Assembly: GCF_900188155.1 (NCBI RefSeq)
Contig: NZ_FZOG01000002.1
Span: 325,845-389,844, forward strand
DNA: 64,000 nucleotides
Source: Pseudomonas segetis
GTDB taxonomy: Bacteria > Pseudomonadota > Gammaproteobacteria > Pseudomonadales > Pseudomonadaceae
Direction: 5' to 3'
Of this stretch, positions 56,031 to 63,995 are shown one piece after another. Each line of letters starts with the position of its first letter. Position 1 is the first letter of the stretch. Both the position numbers and the translations under genes were made by a program. The notes below the pieces were generated by a model, which saw only the letters and a list, made by a program, of their open reading frames with translations, made no database searches and was not told where the DNA came from.

Positions 56031-57410
56031 TTAGGCAACCCGCCCAAGGGCGTTATCCAGGGCATCGATAATCTGATCCAGGTCGGCCCGGGTCGCAATC
56101 AATGCCGGGCTGAAACACAGGGTATTGTTGAACTGCTCGAAGCTGCGGTTGGTGCGGCCAATGATTACGCCTTGACGCATGCAGTCAGCGGCGATAGCGA
56201 TGGCAACACTCTCGGCAACCGGCTCCTTGCTCTGGCGGTCCTTGACCAGCTCAATACCGCAAAACAGGCCTTTGCCCCGCACATCGCCAATCAGTGGATA
56301 CTTGTCTTGCAATTCACGCAGGCGAGCCATGAAGTACTCCCCCATTTGCGTAACGTTTTCGAGCAGGCCTTCCTCCTCGATTATCTGCATATTGGCCAGG
56401 GCTGCAGCCGGTCCTGCAGTGCAACCGCCAAAGGTGCTGATATCCCGGAAGTACCCCATGCGATCATCCGCATCATCCTTGAATGCCTCGAACACGGCTT
56501 CGGTGGTTACCGTGCAGGAGATCGCGGCGTAACCGCTGGCAACGCCCTTGGCCATGGTCACGATATCCGGCTGGATACCATAGTGCTGGTAACCAAACCA
56601 TTTGCCGGTGCGGCCCAGCCCGCAAACAACCTCGTCAATATGCAAAAGGATGTCGTATTTTTTGCAAATCGCCTGGATGGTTTCCCAATAGCCAACTGGC
56701 GGTGTGATCACCCCACCACCCGCCGTGATCGGCTCAAGCACAACGGCGCCAACAGTGTCCGGACCTTCGGCAAGTATGACTTTCTCCATCTCCAGCGCTG
56801 CGCGCACACCGTAGTCGGCCACATCACCAAATTGTGATCGGTATTCGCAGCAGTGGGCAAACTCCACAAAGCCGGGCGTAAAAGGGCCGTATTGATTTTT
56901 ACGTTCAAACTGGCCGGTAGAACTCAGCGCCGTGATGGTGGTGCCGTGGTAGTCACGCTCGCGAAACAGAATCTTGTGCTTCTTGCCGCCGTATTTCTTG
57001 TGGGCAATCTGGCGAACGATTTTATAGGCCTTTTCGTTGGCCTCCGAACCCGAGTTGGAGTAATACACCCGGCTCAGGCCAGGCATTTTCTCGATCAGCT
57101 TCTTGGCAAACAACGCCCCGGGAATGTTGCCGGCAGAACCGGCAAAGTAGTTGAGTTTGACCAACTGATCGCGCACCGCGTCGGCAATGCGCTCACGGCC
57201 ATATCCCACGTTCACTGTCCACACACCACCAGAAACCGCATCCAGGTATTCGTTGCCCTTGATGTCCCGGACGCGCATGCCCTTGCCTTCGACAATCACC
57301 ATAGGGTCATTGTGCTCCAGCGGCTTGTGCTGGGTGAGGTGGTGCCAAACGTGGCTACGATCACTGGCAAGCACTTCAGCTGCATCAAATTCATTCGTCA
57401 TGTTGTTCAT
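56031..57410 (-). CDS. tpa: taurine-pyruvate aminotransferase Tpa
   Basis: 459 residues, class III aminotransferase. Visible: AVSGGVWTVNVGYG, YYSNSGSEANEKAYK, YHGTTITALSSTG, DEVVCGLGRTGKWFGYQHYGIQPDIVTMAKGVASGYA (PLP-binding Lys in MAKG) and the small C-terminal domain. The combination with xsc, tauR and pta points to taurine:pyruvate transamination giving sulfoacetaldehyde and alanine. GGAGG lies 6 bp before the start. A triple direct repeat matching the xsc region is 143 bp upstream. Confidence 0.93.
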   Translation of the reverse strand: MNNMTNEFDAAEVLASDRSHVWHHLTQHKPLEHNDPMVIVEGKGMRVRDIKGNEYLDAVSGGVWTVNVGYGRERIADAVRDQLVKLNYFAGSAGNIPGALFAKKLIEKMPGLSRVYYSNSGSEANEKAYKIVRQIAHKKYGGKKHKILFRERDYHGTTITALSSTGQFERKNQYGPFTPGFVEFAHCCEYRSQFGDVADYGVRAALEMEKVILAEGPDTVGAVVLEPITAGGGVITPPVGYWETIQAICKKYDILLHIDEVVCGLGRTGKWFGYQHYGIQPDIVTMAKGVASGYAAISCTVTTEAVFEAFKDDADDRMGYFRDISTFGGCTAGPAAALANMQIIEEEGLLENVTQMGEYFMARLRELQDKYPLIGDVRGKGLFCGIELVKDRQSKEPVAESVAIAIAADCMRQGVIIGRTNRSFEQFNNTLCFSPALIATRADLDQIIDALDNALGRVA

Positions 57411-57552
57411 GCCAACCTCCTGCGTGGAACCTTGTTATTGTCAGCGGCCAGCCTGCTCATGCAGGCGGCGCGGTCATCCAGCAATAGGCTGTGCTGGGCA
57501 AAAAACCTGGGCCAGCCTCTGATGACGAAACTAAGAGCATGGCGCCAACGCA

Positions 57553-57587
57553 GATAGAACCAGTTGTTACCCAACTGAGGTGCCAGG
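57553..57587 (-). promoter_or_regulatory. candidate TauR operator upstream of tpa
   Basis: GATAGAACCAGTTG at 57553-57566 is identical to the xsc-side copy. Half-sites CCAGT (57560), CCAAC (57571) and CCAGG (57583) have the same 11- and 12-bp spacings as in front of the xsc unit. A further direct repeat GGCTGG (57616 and 57630) lies 30 bp upstream of it with a CTGGACC overlap. Confidence 0.7.
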
Positions 57588-57714
57588 GCCGCAACCCGGT
57601 ACTTGCGCCGCCCCGGGCTGGACCAATAAGGCTGGCACCATTGGCTCTTCAGGCACGTCGGGATCAGGACAAACATGACGCATGGCAAGCCACGCTATTC
57701 TTTATGGAGCCGCA

Positions 57715-57918
57715 ATGATTGAAGTCACGATTAACGGCGAGGTTCAGCAACTGCCTGCCAACCTGAGCCTTGGCCAGTGGCTTGCGGACCAAGGCCTCGG
57801 AAATCGACGCCTGGCCGTTGAGCTCAACCGGCAGGTGATTCCACGTAGCCAGTTCCCGGCCTTGTACCTGCAAAGCGGCGATAACCTTGAAATCGTGCAT
57901 GCCATCGGCGGCGGCTGA
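57715..57918 (+). CDS. thiS: thiamine sulfur carrier ThiS
   Basis: 67 residues, ubiquitin-like, ending HAIGGG. The terminal Gly-Gly is thiocarboxylated and gives sulfur to the thiazole ring. ATG 57715 has GGAG 7 bp upstream; an in-frame extension from 57682 is not needed. Cotranscribed with thiG, 35 bp away. Confidence 0.93.
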   Translation: MIEVTINGEVQQLPANLSLGQWLADQGLGNRRLAVELNRQVIPRSQFPALYLQSGDNLEIVHAIGGG

Positions 57919-57953
57919 TCAGGCGCCATCCATTACTATATCTGGGAGTCGAT

Positions 57954-58751
57954 ATGACGCTTGCGACGCCATTGGATGATCCACTGATCATCGCCGGACA
58001 ATCCTTCAAATCACGTTTACTGGTCGGTACTGGGCACTATGCCGATCTCGCCGAAACCCAGGCTGCGGTCACTGCCAGCGCTGCGCAAATAGTCACCTTT
58101 GCCGTGCGTCGCAGCAACATCGGCCAGGATGCCCAGGCGCCTAACTTGCTCGACGCAATTGCACCGCAGCACTTCACACTGCTGCCCAACACCGCCGGCT
58201 GCTACACCGCCAGGGATGCGGTGCGGACCTGCCTTTTGGCACGCGAGCTGTTGGATGGTCATGACCTGGTCAAACTTGAAGTACTGGGCGACAGCCAGAC
58301 ACTCTATCCCGACATTACCGAAACGCTGGCAGCAGCACGGCAACTGGTTGAGCTGGGTTTCAAAGTGATGGTTTACACCAGTGATGACCCGCTTATTGCA
58401 CGCCGCCTGGAGGAGCTGGGCTGCGTGGCAATCATGCCCCTTGGGGCGCCTATTGGCTCGGGCCTGGGCATTCGTAACCCGTATAACATCCGGCTGATCG
58501 TTGAAAACGCCAAGGTTCCAGTGATTGTCGACGCAGGTGTCGGCACCGCCTCGGACGCAGCAATTGCCATGGAACTGGGCTGCGATGGGGTATTGATGAA
58601 CACCGCCATTGCCCGCGCCCGGGAGCCGATCCGCATGGCCTCGGCCATGCGCCAAGCCGTTTGCGCCGGTCGCGAGGCCTACCTGGCCGGACGTATGCCG
58701 CGCCGCCTAGATGGGGACGCCTCTTCCCCCCTGGGCGGGTTGTTTCTCTAG
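57954..58751 (+). CDS. thiG: thiazole synthase ThiG
   Basis: 265 residues, (beta/alpha)8 barrel. Forms the thiazole phosphate from deoxyxylulose 5-phosphate, ThiS-thiocarboxylate and dehydroglycine. Visible: [29 protein letters not shown] (Schiff-base Lys), [19 protein letters not shown] and [35 protein letters not shown] precedes the start. Complete at the C-terminus. Confidence 0.95.
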   Translation: MTLATPLDDPLIIAGQSFKSRLLVGTGHYADLAETQAAVTASAAQIVTFAVRRSNIGQDAQAPNLLDAIAPQHFTLLPNTAGCYTARDAVRTCLLARELLDGHDLVKLEVLGDSQTLYPDITETLAAARQLVELGFKVMVYTSDDPLIARRLEELGCVAIMPLGAPIGSGLGIRNPYNIRLIVENAKVPVIVDAGVGTASDAAIAMELGCDGVLMNTAIARAREPIRMASAMRQAVCAGREAYLAGRMPRRLDGDASSPLGGLFL

Positions 58752-58776
58752 CCCGCCTGCCCGCTAACACCCATGT

Positions 58777-59598
58777 CTAGAGGTTGGGGTTGAACATGGC
58801 TGCCAACTGCGCAGCCGCATCCCGCATCGACTCAATCCCATCGATCAGGTCATTCAGGCTTTTACGAGCCGTAGGCGCATGACAGGCCAGGGCCGCCACG
58901 CAATGGCCATGCACATCTCGAATAGGCACCGCCACCGCCACCATCCCAGCGACAAACTCCTCGCTGTCGATACCCACGCCACGGCTGCCAATGCGTTCAA
59001 GCTCAGCCTGCAACAGCCCCATGTCGGTGATGGTGCGCGGGGTTTGCGCAGTCAACTGCAGGCATTGCAATAACTGCTGACGCGCATCGGCAGCCATCTC
59101 GGCCAGGAATAACTTGCCACTGGCCGTGCAATGCAAGGGCACATGCGTGCCGGGCTCCACATGCAGCCGCAAAGGCTCGGAGGTTTCTACCCGGTCGATA
59201 TAGATCACCCGATTTCCATCCAGCGCGGTCAGGTTGCAGGTCTCGCCCAGCGTACGCACCAAGGACTCGAGAATCAGCCGATGACGCTGCATGACCACAT
59301 CGTTGCGCAATAAGCGCAAGCCCAGTTGAGTGGCGCGAGGGCCAAGCAAATAGGTCTTTTCATCCACTTCGCGCAACAGAAAACCCAAGCGTTCCAGCGC
59401 CTGGACCATACGCAGCAGCGTGGCCTTGGGCGTGGCCAGGCGGTGGCTCAGCTGGGCCAATGACATGGGGGCATCAGCCAGGGCAATGGCTTCGAGCACT
59501 AACAACGCCCGCAGGCTCCGGTCAGGATTTGCAGACGAATCCAGACCAGCCGACAAAACCTCTAATTTCGACACGTTTTGTTCCACTTTATTAATCAC
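58777..59598 (-). CDS. IclR family transcriptional regulator
   Basis: 273 residues. An N-terminal winged helix (RSLRALLVLEAIALADAPMSLAQLSHRLATPKATLLRMVQALERLGFL) is followed by the IclR ligand-binding domain (LVRTLGETCNLTALDGNRVIYIDRVE; HVPLHCTASGKLFLA; GVGIDSEEFVAGMVAVAVPIRD). It is divergent from the GMC oxidoreductase, its probable target. The start is uncertain: GTG codons at 59598, 59586 and 59574 all lack a good ribosome-binding site, and a candidate operator overlaps this zone. Confidence 0.85.
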   Translation of the reverse strand: MINKVEQNVSKLEVLSAGLDSSANPDRSLRALLVLEAIALADAPMSLAQLSHRLATPKATLLRMVQALERLGFLLREVDEKTYLLGPRATQLGLRLLRNDVVMQRHRLILESLVRTLGETCNLTALDGNRVIYIDRVETSEPLRLHVEPGTHVPLHCTASGKLFLAEMAADARQQLLQCLQLTAQTPRTITDMGLLQAELERIGSRGVGIDSEEFVAGMVAVAVPIRDVHGHCVAALACHAPTARKSLNDLIDGIESMRDAAAQLAAMFNPNL

Positions 59599-59730
59599 TT
59601 GAAAAATTCATCCCTAAATTAACTGCATGATTATAAAACAAATATCGCCACAGACCAGTTATAGCAAGCCCTTGGACTCAAGCGAAACACATTTCTGGCC
59701 CAACATTAATGAACCATTTTGTTCTAATTT
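59576..59730. promoter_or_regulatory. pair of TTTTGTTCYAMTTT sites in the IclR-GMC divergent region
   Basis: TTTTGTTCCACTTT at 59576-59589 and TTTTGTTCTAATTT at 59717-59730 are identical apart from two positions and flank the 180-bp promoter region. They are candidate IclR operators, one per promoter. Confidence 0.55.
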
Positions 59731-59777
59731 GATTTCGAACTTCGGTTTCACACTAATAAAAACAAAGAGGATTTCGA

Positions 59778-61442
59778 ATGTCGCTCACCTATGACTTCGT
59801 CGTAGTGGGTGCTGGTTCAGCAGGCTGCGTGCTAGCAAACCGGCTCAGCGAGAACGGGCGCTACAGCGTCTGCTTGCTGGAAGCGGGCCCACCCGATCGC
59901 TATCCGTGGATCCACATCCCCATTGGCTACGCCAAGACCATGTTCCACCCGGTCTATAACTGGGGCTTCTACACTGACCCTGACCCCGGCATGAACAACC
60001 GCCGCATCTACTGGCCCCGCGGGAGAGTCTGGGGCGGTTGCAGCTCAATCAACGGACTTATCTACATTCGCGGCCAGCAAGCTGATTACGATGCCTGGGC
60101 CGAGTCAGGCAACCAGGGCTGGGGCTGGAAGGATGTTCTGCCTTACTTCCGCCGTGCTGAAAACAACGATCTTGGATCCGGTCCGACCCATGGCACCGAA
60201 GGCCCGCTATGCGCCTCCAGCATCAAGGCACGCCACCCGCTCACCGAGGGCTTTATCGACGCCGCCAAGGCACTGGGCGTACCGCGCACCAATGACTTTA
60301 ATACAGGTAACCAGGAAGGGGTCGGTTATTACCAGCTGACCACTCGCAAGGGCCTGCGTTGCAGCACGGCAGTGGCTTATCTGCACCCGGCGCGCAAGCG
60401 CAGCAACCTGAGCATCATTTCCCTGGCCAAGGTGCAAAAGATACTGTTCGAAGCCAAGCGCGCAACAGCCGTGGTGTTCGAAAAAGACGGTCATCTGCAG
60501 ACCATCCATGCCAGACGCGAAGTGATACTCAGCGCCGGTGCCTTGCAGTCACCACAGGTGTTGCAGCTTTCAGGCGTTGGCCCAGCCGAGTTGCTCAAGC
60601 AATTCTCGATACCACTGGTTCACGAGCTGCCTGGGGTCGGTGAAAACCTGCAGGATCATTTGCAGATCCGCATGATCTACGAGTGCACCCGGCCCATTAC
60701 CACCAACGATGAGCTGCGCTCGCCCTGGCGCAAACTGCGCATGGGTTTGCAATGGCTCTTCACCCGCAGTGGGCCGCTGGCCATTGGTATCAACCAGGGC
60801 GGCTTGTTTACCCGGGTCATGGCGCAAAGCAAAACGCCCGACATCCAGTATCACTTCGGCACGCTCAGCGCTGATTCCGCGGGCGGCAAGGTGCATCCGT
60901 TTTCCGGGTTCACCATGTCGGTCTGTCAGTTACGGCCAGAGAGCCGTGGCTATGTGCGAATCGTCTCGAGTGACCCAAACCAGCCACCTTCGATGCAGCC
61001 CAACTACCTGTCCACCGAACTGGACCGGCAAACCGTGATTGCCGGAGTGCGTTACACGCGCAAGCTGGCCGAAACAGGGCCGCTCAAGGAGCTGATCAAG
61101 CGTGAGCACCTGCCGGGAATCGAGCAGCAGAGTGACGAGCAGATTCTTGAATTCTGTCGCCAGTACGGCGCGACCATTTTCCACCCCTCGGGCACTTGCA
61201 AAATGGGGCACGACCCCATGGCAGTGGTTGATTCACGTTTGCGTGTCCATGGCATCCAGGGCTTGCGGGTGGTTGATTGCTCGATCATGCCGACCCTGGT
61301 TTCCGGTAACACCAATGTGCCGGTGGTCATGATCGCCGAGAAAGCCGCAACCATGATTCTCGAAGACGCCGTCAAACCCAGGTCTGTTGTACCCAATGCT
61401 ATTGCAGCACAGTCCTCGGAAGCGCTTTCCCACGCGCTCTGA
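59778..61442 (+). CDS. GMC family FAD-dependent oxidoreductase (choline-dehydrogenase-like)
   Basis: 554 residues. FAD-binding DFVVVGAGSAGCVLANRLSE at the N-terminus, the GMC signature 1 GRVWGGCSSINGLIYIRGQQADYDAW, signature 2 GALQSPQVLQLSGVGP, and a C-terminal substrate domain with HPSGTCKMG and VVDCSIMPTLVSGNTNVPVVMIAEKAA, in which the active-site His and Asn lie. Oxidises an alcohol to an aldehyde; the substrate is not identifiable. AGGA precedes the start. Followed after 86 bp by an MFS transporter. Confidence 0.9.
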   Translation: MSLTYDFVVVGAGSAGCVLANRLSENGRYSVCLLEAGPPDRYPWIHIPIGYAKTMFHPVYNWGFYTDPDPGMNNRRIYWPRGRVWGGCSSINGLIYIRGQQADYDAWAESGNQGWGWKDVLPYFRRAENNDLGSGPTHGTEGPLCASSIKARHPLTEGFIDAAKALGVPRTNDFNTGNQEGVGYYQLTTRKGLRCSTAVAYLHPARKRSNLSIISLAKVQKILFEAKRATAVVFEKDGHLQTIHARREVILSAGALQSPQVLQLSGVGPAELLKQFSIPLVHELPGVGENLQDHLQIRMIYECTRPITTNDELRSPWRKLRMGLQWLFTRSGPLAIGINQGGLFTRVMAQSKTPDIQYHFGTLSADSAGGKVHPFSGFTMSVCQLRPESRGYVRIVSSDPNQPPSMQPNYLSTELDRQTVIAGVRYTRKLAETGPLKELIKREHLPGIEQQSDEQILEFCRQYGATIFHPSGTCKMGHDPMAVVDSRLRVHGIQGLRVVDCSIMPTLVSGNTNVPVVMIAEKAATMILEDAVKPRSVVPNAIAAQSSEALSHAL

Positions 61443-61528
61443 GCAACCGACAGCAGTGAAGCCAGCGCTGCGCGTCGGCTAGCTGCAAGCAGGCTTTATT
61501 GCCCAGCCAAACACATAGGAATACTGAC

Positions 61529-62851
61529 ATGTCCACGTCCAACCCCGTGCGCAAAGTCGTAGTCGCAAGTGTCATAGGCGCCACCATTGAGTGGTACGAC
61601 TTCTTTCTCTACGGTGTCGTTGCCGGCATCGTGTTCAACCATCTGTATTTCCCAAGCGACGACCCGCTTATTTCAACCATGCTGGCCTACGGTACCTTTG
61701 CCGTTGGCTTTCTGAGCAGGCCAATCGGCGGCGTGATTTTCGGCCATTTCGGCGACAAGATCGGCCGCAAGAGCATGCTGGTCATGACCATGATGATCAT
61801 GGGCGTTGCCACCTTCCTGATTGGCCTGGTGCCCACCTATGACAGCATTGGCATCTGGGCGCCGCTTATCTTGCTGCTGTTACGCATCTTCCAGGGCATC
61901 GGCCTGGGCGGCGAATGGGGCGGCGCAGTGCTGATGGCCTTTGAATATGCGCCAAAACACAAACGCGGTTTCTACGCCAGCCTGCCACAAATCGGCCTGG
62001 CCATCGGCTTGTGCCTGGCCTCAGGTGTTGTCGGGCTGTTGTCATATTTCCTCACGGATACGCAATTCCTTGAGTGGGGCTGGAGAATTGCCTTCCTGCT
62101 CAGCGCGGGACTGGTATTTGTCGGTACCTGGATTCGTCTCAATGTCATGGAGAGCCCGGAGTTTGCCAAGGTCAAGGCTGCAAACGCCGAAGCGGCCATC
62201 CCCTTTGTCGACATGATGAAACGCTACCCGAAAAATGTCCTGGCCGGCATGGGTGCACGCTATATCGACGGCGTGTTCTTCAATGTTTTCGGGGTGTTCT
62301 CGCTCAGCTACCTGACGCAAACACTCAACTTGCCACGCTCGGAGGCTCTGATTGGCGTCATGGTTGCCGCTGTTGTCATGTGTTTTAGCATTCCCATGTT
62401 TGGCGCGTTGTCCGACCGCATTGGCCGTACCCGGGTCTATTTCTGGGGATCACTGATTACCGCCATTTCAGCCTTTCCGGCGTTCTGGCTGATGATGACC
62501 AGCGGCGGCAATATGTTCATCATTTGGCTGGCCATTGTGGTGCCGCTCGGTATTTTCTATGCAGCGGTTTATGGGCCTGAGGCAGCGCTGTTCTGCGAGC
62601 TGTTTGACGCCAAGGTGCGCTACACGGGGATCTCGTTTGTCTATCAATTCTCCGGAATCTTCGCCAGCGGCCTGACCCCGATGATTGCCACCGCGCTGAT
62701 GCGCAGCAACGACGGTCAGCCCTGGACGACCTGCCTGTATGTGTTGTTCGCCGGTGCGGTGAGCGCTTACTCCGCCTGGTGGATTGGCAACCGCAACAAG
62801 CGCTCAGCCAGTGAGTCACTGCTGAATACGGCCCCCGCCGCCAGTCGCTAG
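61529..62851 (+). CDS. MFS transporter, metabolite:H+ symporter (MHS) type
   Basis: 440 residues with 12 predicted helices. N-terminal ASVIGATIEWYDFFLYG and the loop RPIGGVIFGHFGDKIGRK are hallmarks of the MHS subfamily (ShiA, ProP relatives) that import organic anions and osmolytes. ATG 61529 has AGGA 8 bp upstream. Together with the GMC oxidoreductase it forms a probable uptake-oxidation unit under the IclR regulator. Confidence 0.88.
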   Translation: MSTSNPVRKVVVASVIGATIEWYDFFLYGVVAGIVFNHLYFPSDDPLISTMLAYGTFAVGFLSRPIGGVIFGHFGDKIGRKSMLVMTMMIMGVATFLIGLVPTYDSIGIWAPLILLLLRIFQGIGLGGEWGGAVLMAFEYAPKHKRGFYASLPQIGLAIGLCLASGVVGLLSYFLTDTQFLEWGWRIAFLLSAGLVFVGTWIRLNVMESPEFAKVKAANAEAAIPFVDMMKRYPKNVLAGMGARYIDGVFFNVFGVFSLSYLTQTLNLPRSEALIGVMVAAVVMCFSIPMFGALSDRIGRTRVYFWGSLITAISAFPAFWLMMTSGGNMFIIWLAIVVPLGIFYAAVYGPEAALFCELFDAKVRYTGISFVYQFSGIFASGLTPMIATALMRSNDGQPWTTCLYVLFAGAVSAYSAWWIGNRNKRSASESLLNTAPAASR

Positions 62852-62864
62852 GCAATTGGAAAAC

Positions 62865-62902
62865 AGCCGCCCCGCTTAGACGTTGATCCAAGCGGGGCGG
62901 CT
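62865..62902 (+). terminator. hairpin downstream of the MFS gene
   Basis: Perfect 13-bp stem AGCCGCCCCGCTT / AAGCGGGGCGGCT with a 12-nt loop, 13 bp after the stop codon; no T tract follows. Confidence 0.75.
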
Positions 62903-63160
62903 GGTCGTAACTGGCCCCATAAAGCTGCCAGTCCTGGCTCTTGGCCAAAGTCAGTGACGCACTAGACTTTAGCCACCTCTCCAAAGGAGAGTCGCCTCCC
63001 TTCCCGCTTGTAACATCGCGCCTTGCACCCAGGCTGCAGATCGGGAAACACCAAAACAATAACAATGCGCCAAGCTTGCGACTGCTGAATAAGCCAGTTG
63101 GATTCTTTGCTGTGCGTATGAAATGGAGCCGAATATTACTGACACTTGAGAACCACTGCC

Positions 63161-63535
63161 ATGAACGACTATCCGACCCTGAAAGAGCTGGGCATCCACG
63201 CTACCGCAACCATCAAGCGCTTCAGCCTGCGCCGCGAGAGTGACCGCGATGTGTTGAAGATTCACTTTTATCGCCCGGCCAAGGCACTGCGCTCGCCCAG
63301 CCAGAAGTTCACCTTTGCCCATCCGCGCAAGGCCATTCCCGGGCAAAGTCGGCTTAGCCAGTCCTTCGCTGAGTTAGCTCCAAGCAGCCCGGTATTGCGC
63401 AGCGCGCTGGTCGAGCTCGAGCAGCTCACAGCGCAACAACGGCCGGCACCACAGGCAGAGCCGCTTGCCATTGTGAACCCGGCCGCACCAAACCGGCTAG
63501 CTGAAGCTCGTCCAGCAGCCGAGTGCCTCGGCTGA
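63161..63535 (+). CDS. DUF3461 family protein
   Basis: 124 residues, soluble. The N-terminal YPTLKELGIHATATIKRFSLRRESDRDVLKI and the FHYRPAKALRSPSQKF-like part match the DUF3461 family, small conserved Gammaproteobacterial proteins of unknown role. The C-terminal 40 residues are Pro/Ala-rich. ATG 63161 is used; GGAG does not directly precede it, so the start is moderately supported. Confidence 0.8.
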   Translation: MNDYPTLKELGIHATATIKRFSLRRESDRDVLKIHFYRPAKALRSPSQKFTFAHPRKAIPGQSRLSQSFAELAPSSPVLRSALVELEQLTAQQRPAPQAEPLAIVNPAAPNRLAEARPAAECLG

Positions 63536-63542
63536 AGCGGTT

Positions 63543-63788
63543 TTAGCTCTGAACTGGCTCAGCAGCAGTGCTCATCTGCGCCATCTTGCTGGCAAAAAGC
63601 TGAGCCAGTGCATTCGCGTCGCCTCCCGATTCATCCAGGGCATCGACCACCGCCTGCAACGTTGGCTGGGTTTTCTCCAGAAGCGCCTCTATATATTGCT
63701 CGGGCGTCACCTGGGTATGCGCCTCATAGCGCTTGAACAGGTCGAGCAACTGCTTGTTGACCGGGAGTATCAGGGTATCTGTGGGCAT
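63543..63788 (-). CDS. short uncharacterised acidic protein
   Basis: 81 residues. Helical, acidic protein (MPTDTLILPVNKQLLDLFKRYEAHTQ with its middle EQYIEALLEKTQPTLQAVVDALDESGGD), ending MSTAAEPVQS. The start at 63788 has GAGGT 7 bp upstream. An in-frame extension to 63902 covers sequence that looks like promoter (two CTGGCCCC-like motifs), so the short form is preferred. Not recognised as a known family. Convergent with the DUF3461 gene, 7 bp apart. Confidence 0.65.
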   Translation of the reverse strand: MPTDTLILPVNKQLLDLFKRYEAHTQVTPEQYIEALLEKTQPTLQAVVDALDESGGDANALAQLFASKMAQMSTAAEPVQS

Positions 63789-63806
63789 GGGTAAACCTCT
63801 CGCTAG

Positions 63807-63935
63807 CCTGGCCCCATCCTTAGTGGGTTCAGCTCCAGACAATAGAGCCAGTTCGCTACCAGGGGTGGCGCCAGCAATACCGATCAGCTGTTTACCACTC
63901 ACCGTTGGCCGTATAAGCCACAGCCAACTGGCCCC
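63807..63935. promoter_or_regulatory. intergenic region with repeated CTGGCCCC motifs
   Basis: CCTGGCCCCATCC (63807) and CAACTGGCCCC (63925), plus TTCGCTACCAGG and CCAGTTCG in between, lie between the divergent short protein and the gene beginning at the right edge. Confidence 0.45.
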
Positions 63936-63995
63936 TTCGCCACGGTATGGGCGTCTTTAGAATCAGGTCATTGTCCTGTTATCGAGGCACCATCC

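Noticed and set aside
57600..57714. TPP riboswitch upstream of thiS
   Set aside because: The conserved THI-box CUGAGA and ACCUGA core elements were not seen; only tpa-side repeats and the thiS ribosome-binding site are evident.
62520..63065. 181-residue minus-strand frame spanning the end of the MFS gene
   Set aside because: Overlaps the antisense of the MFS coding region and crosses the hairpin at 62865-62902; no ribosome-binding site or similarity.
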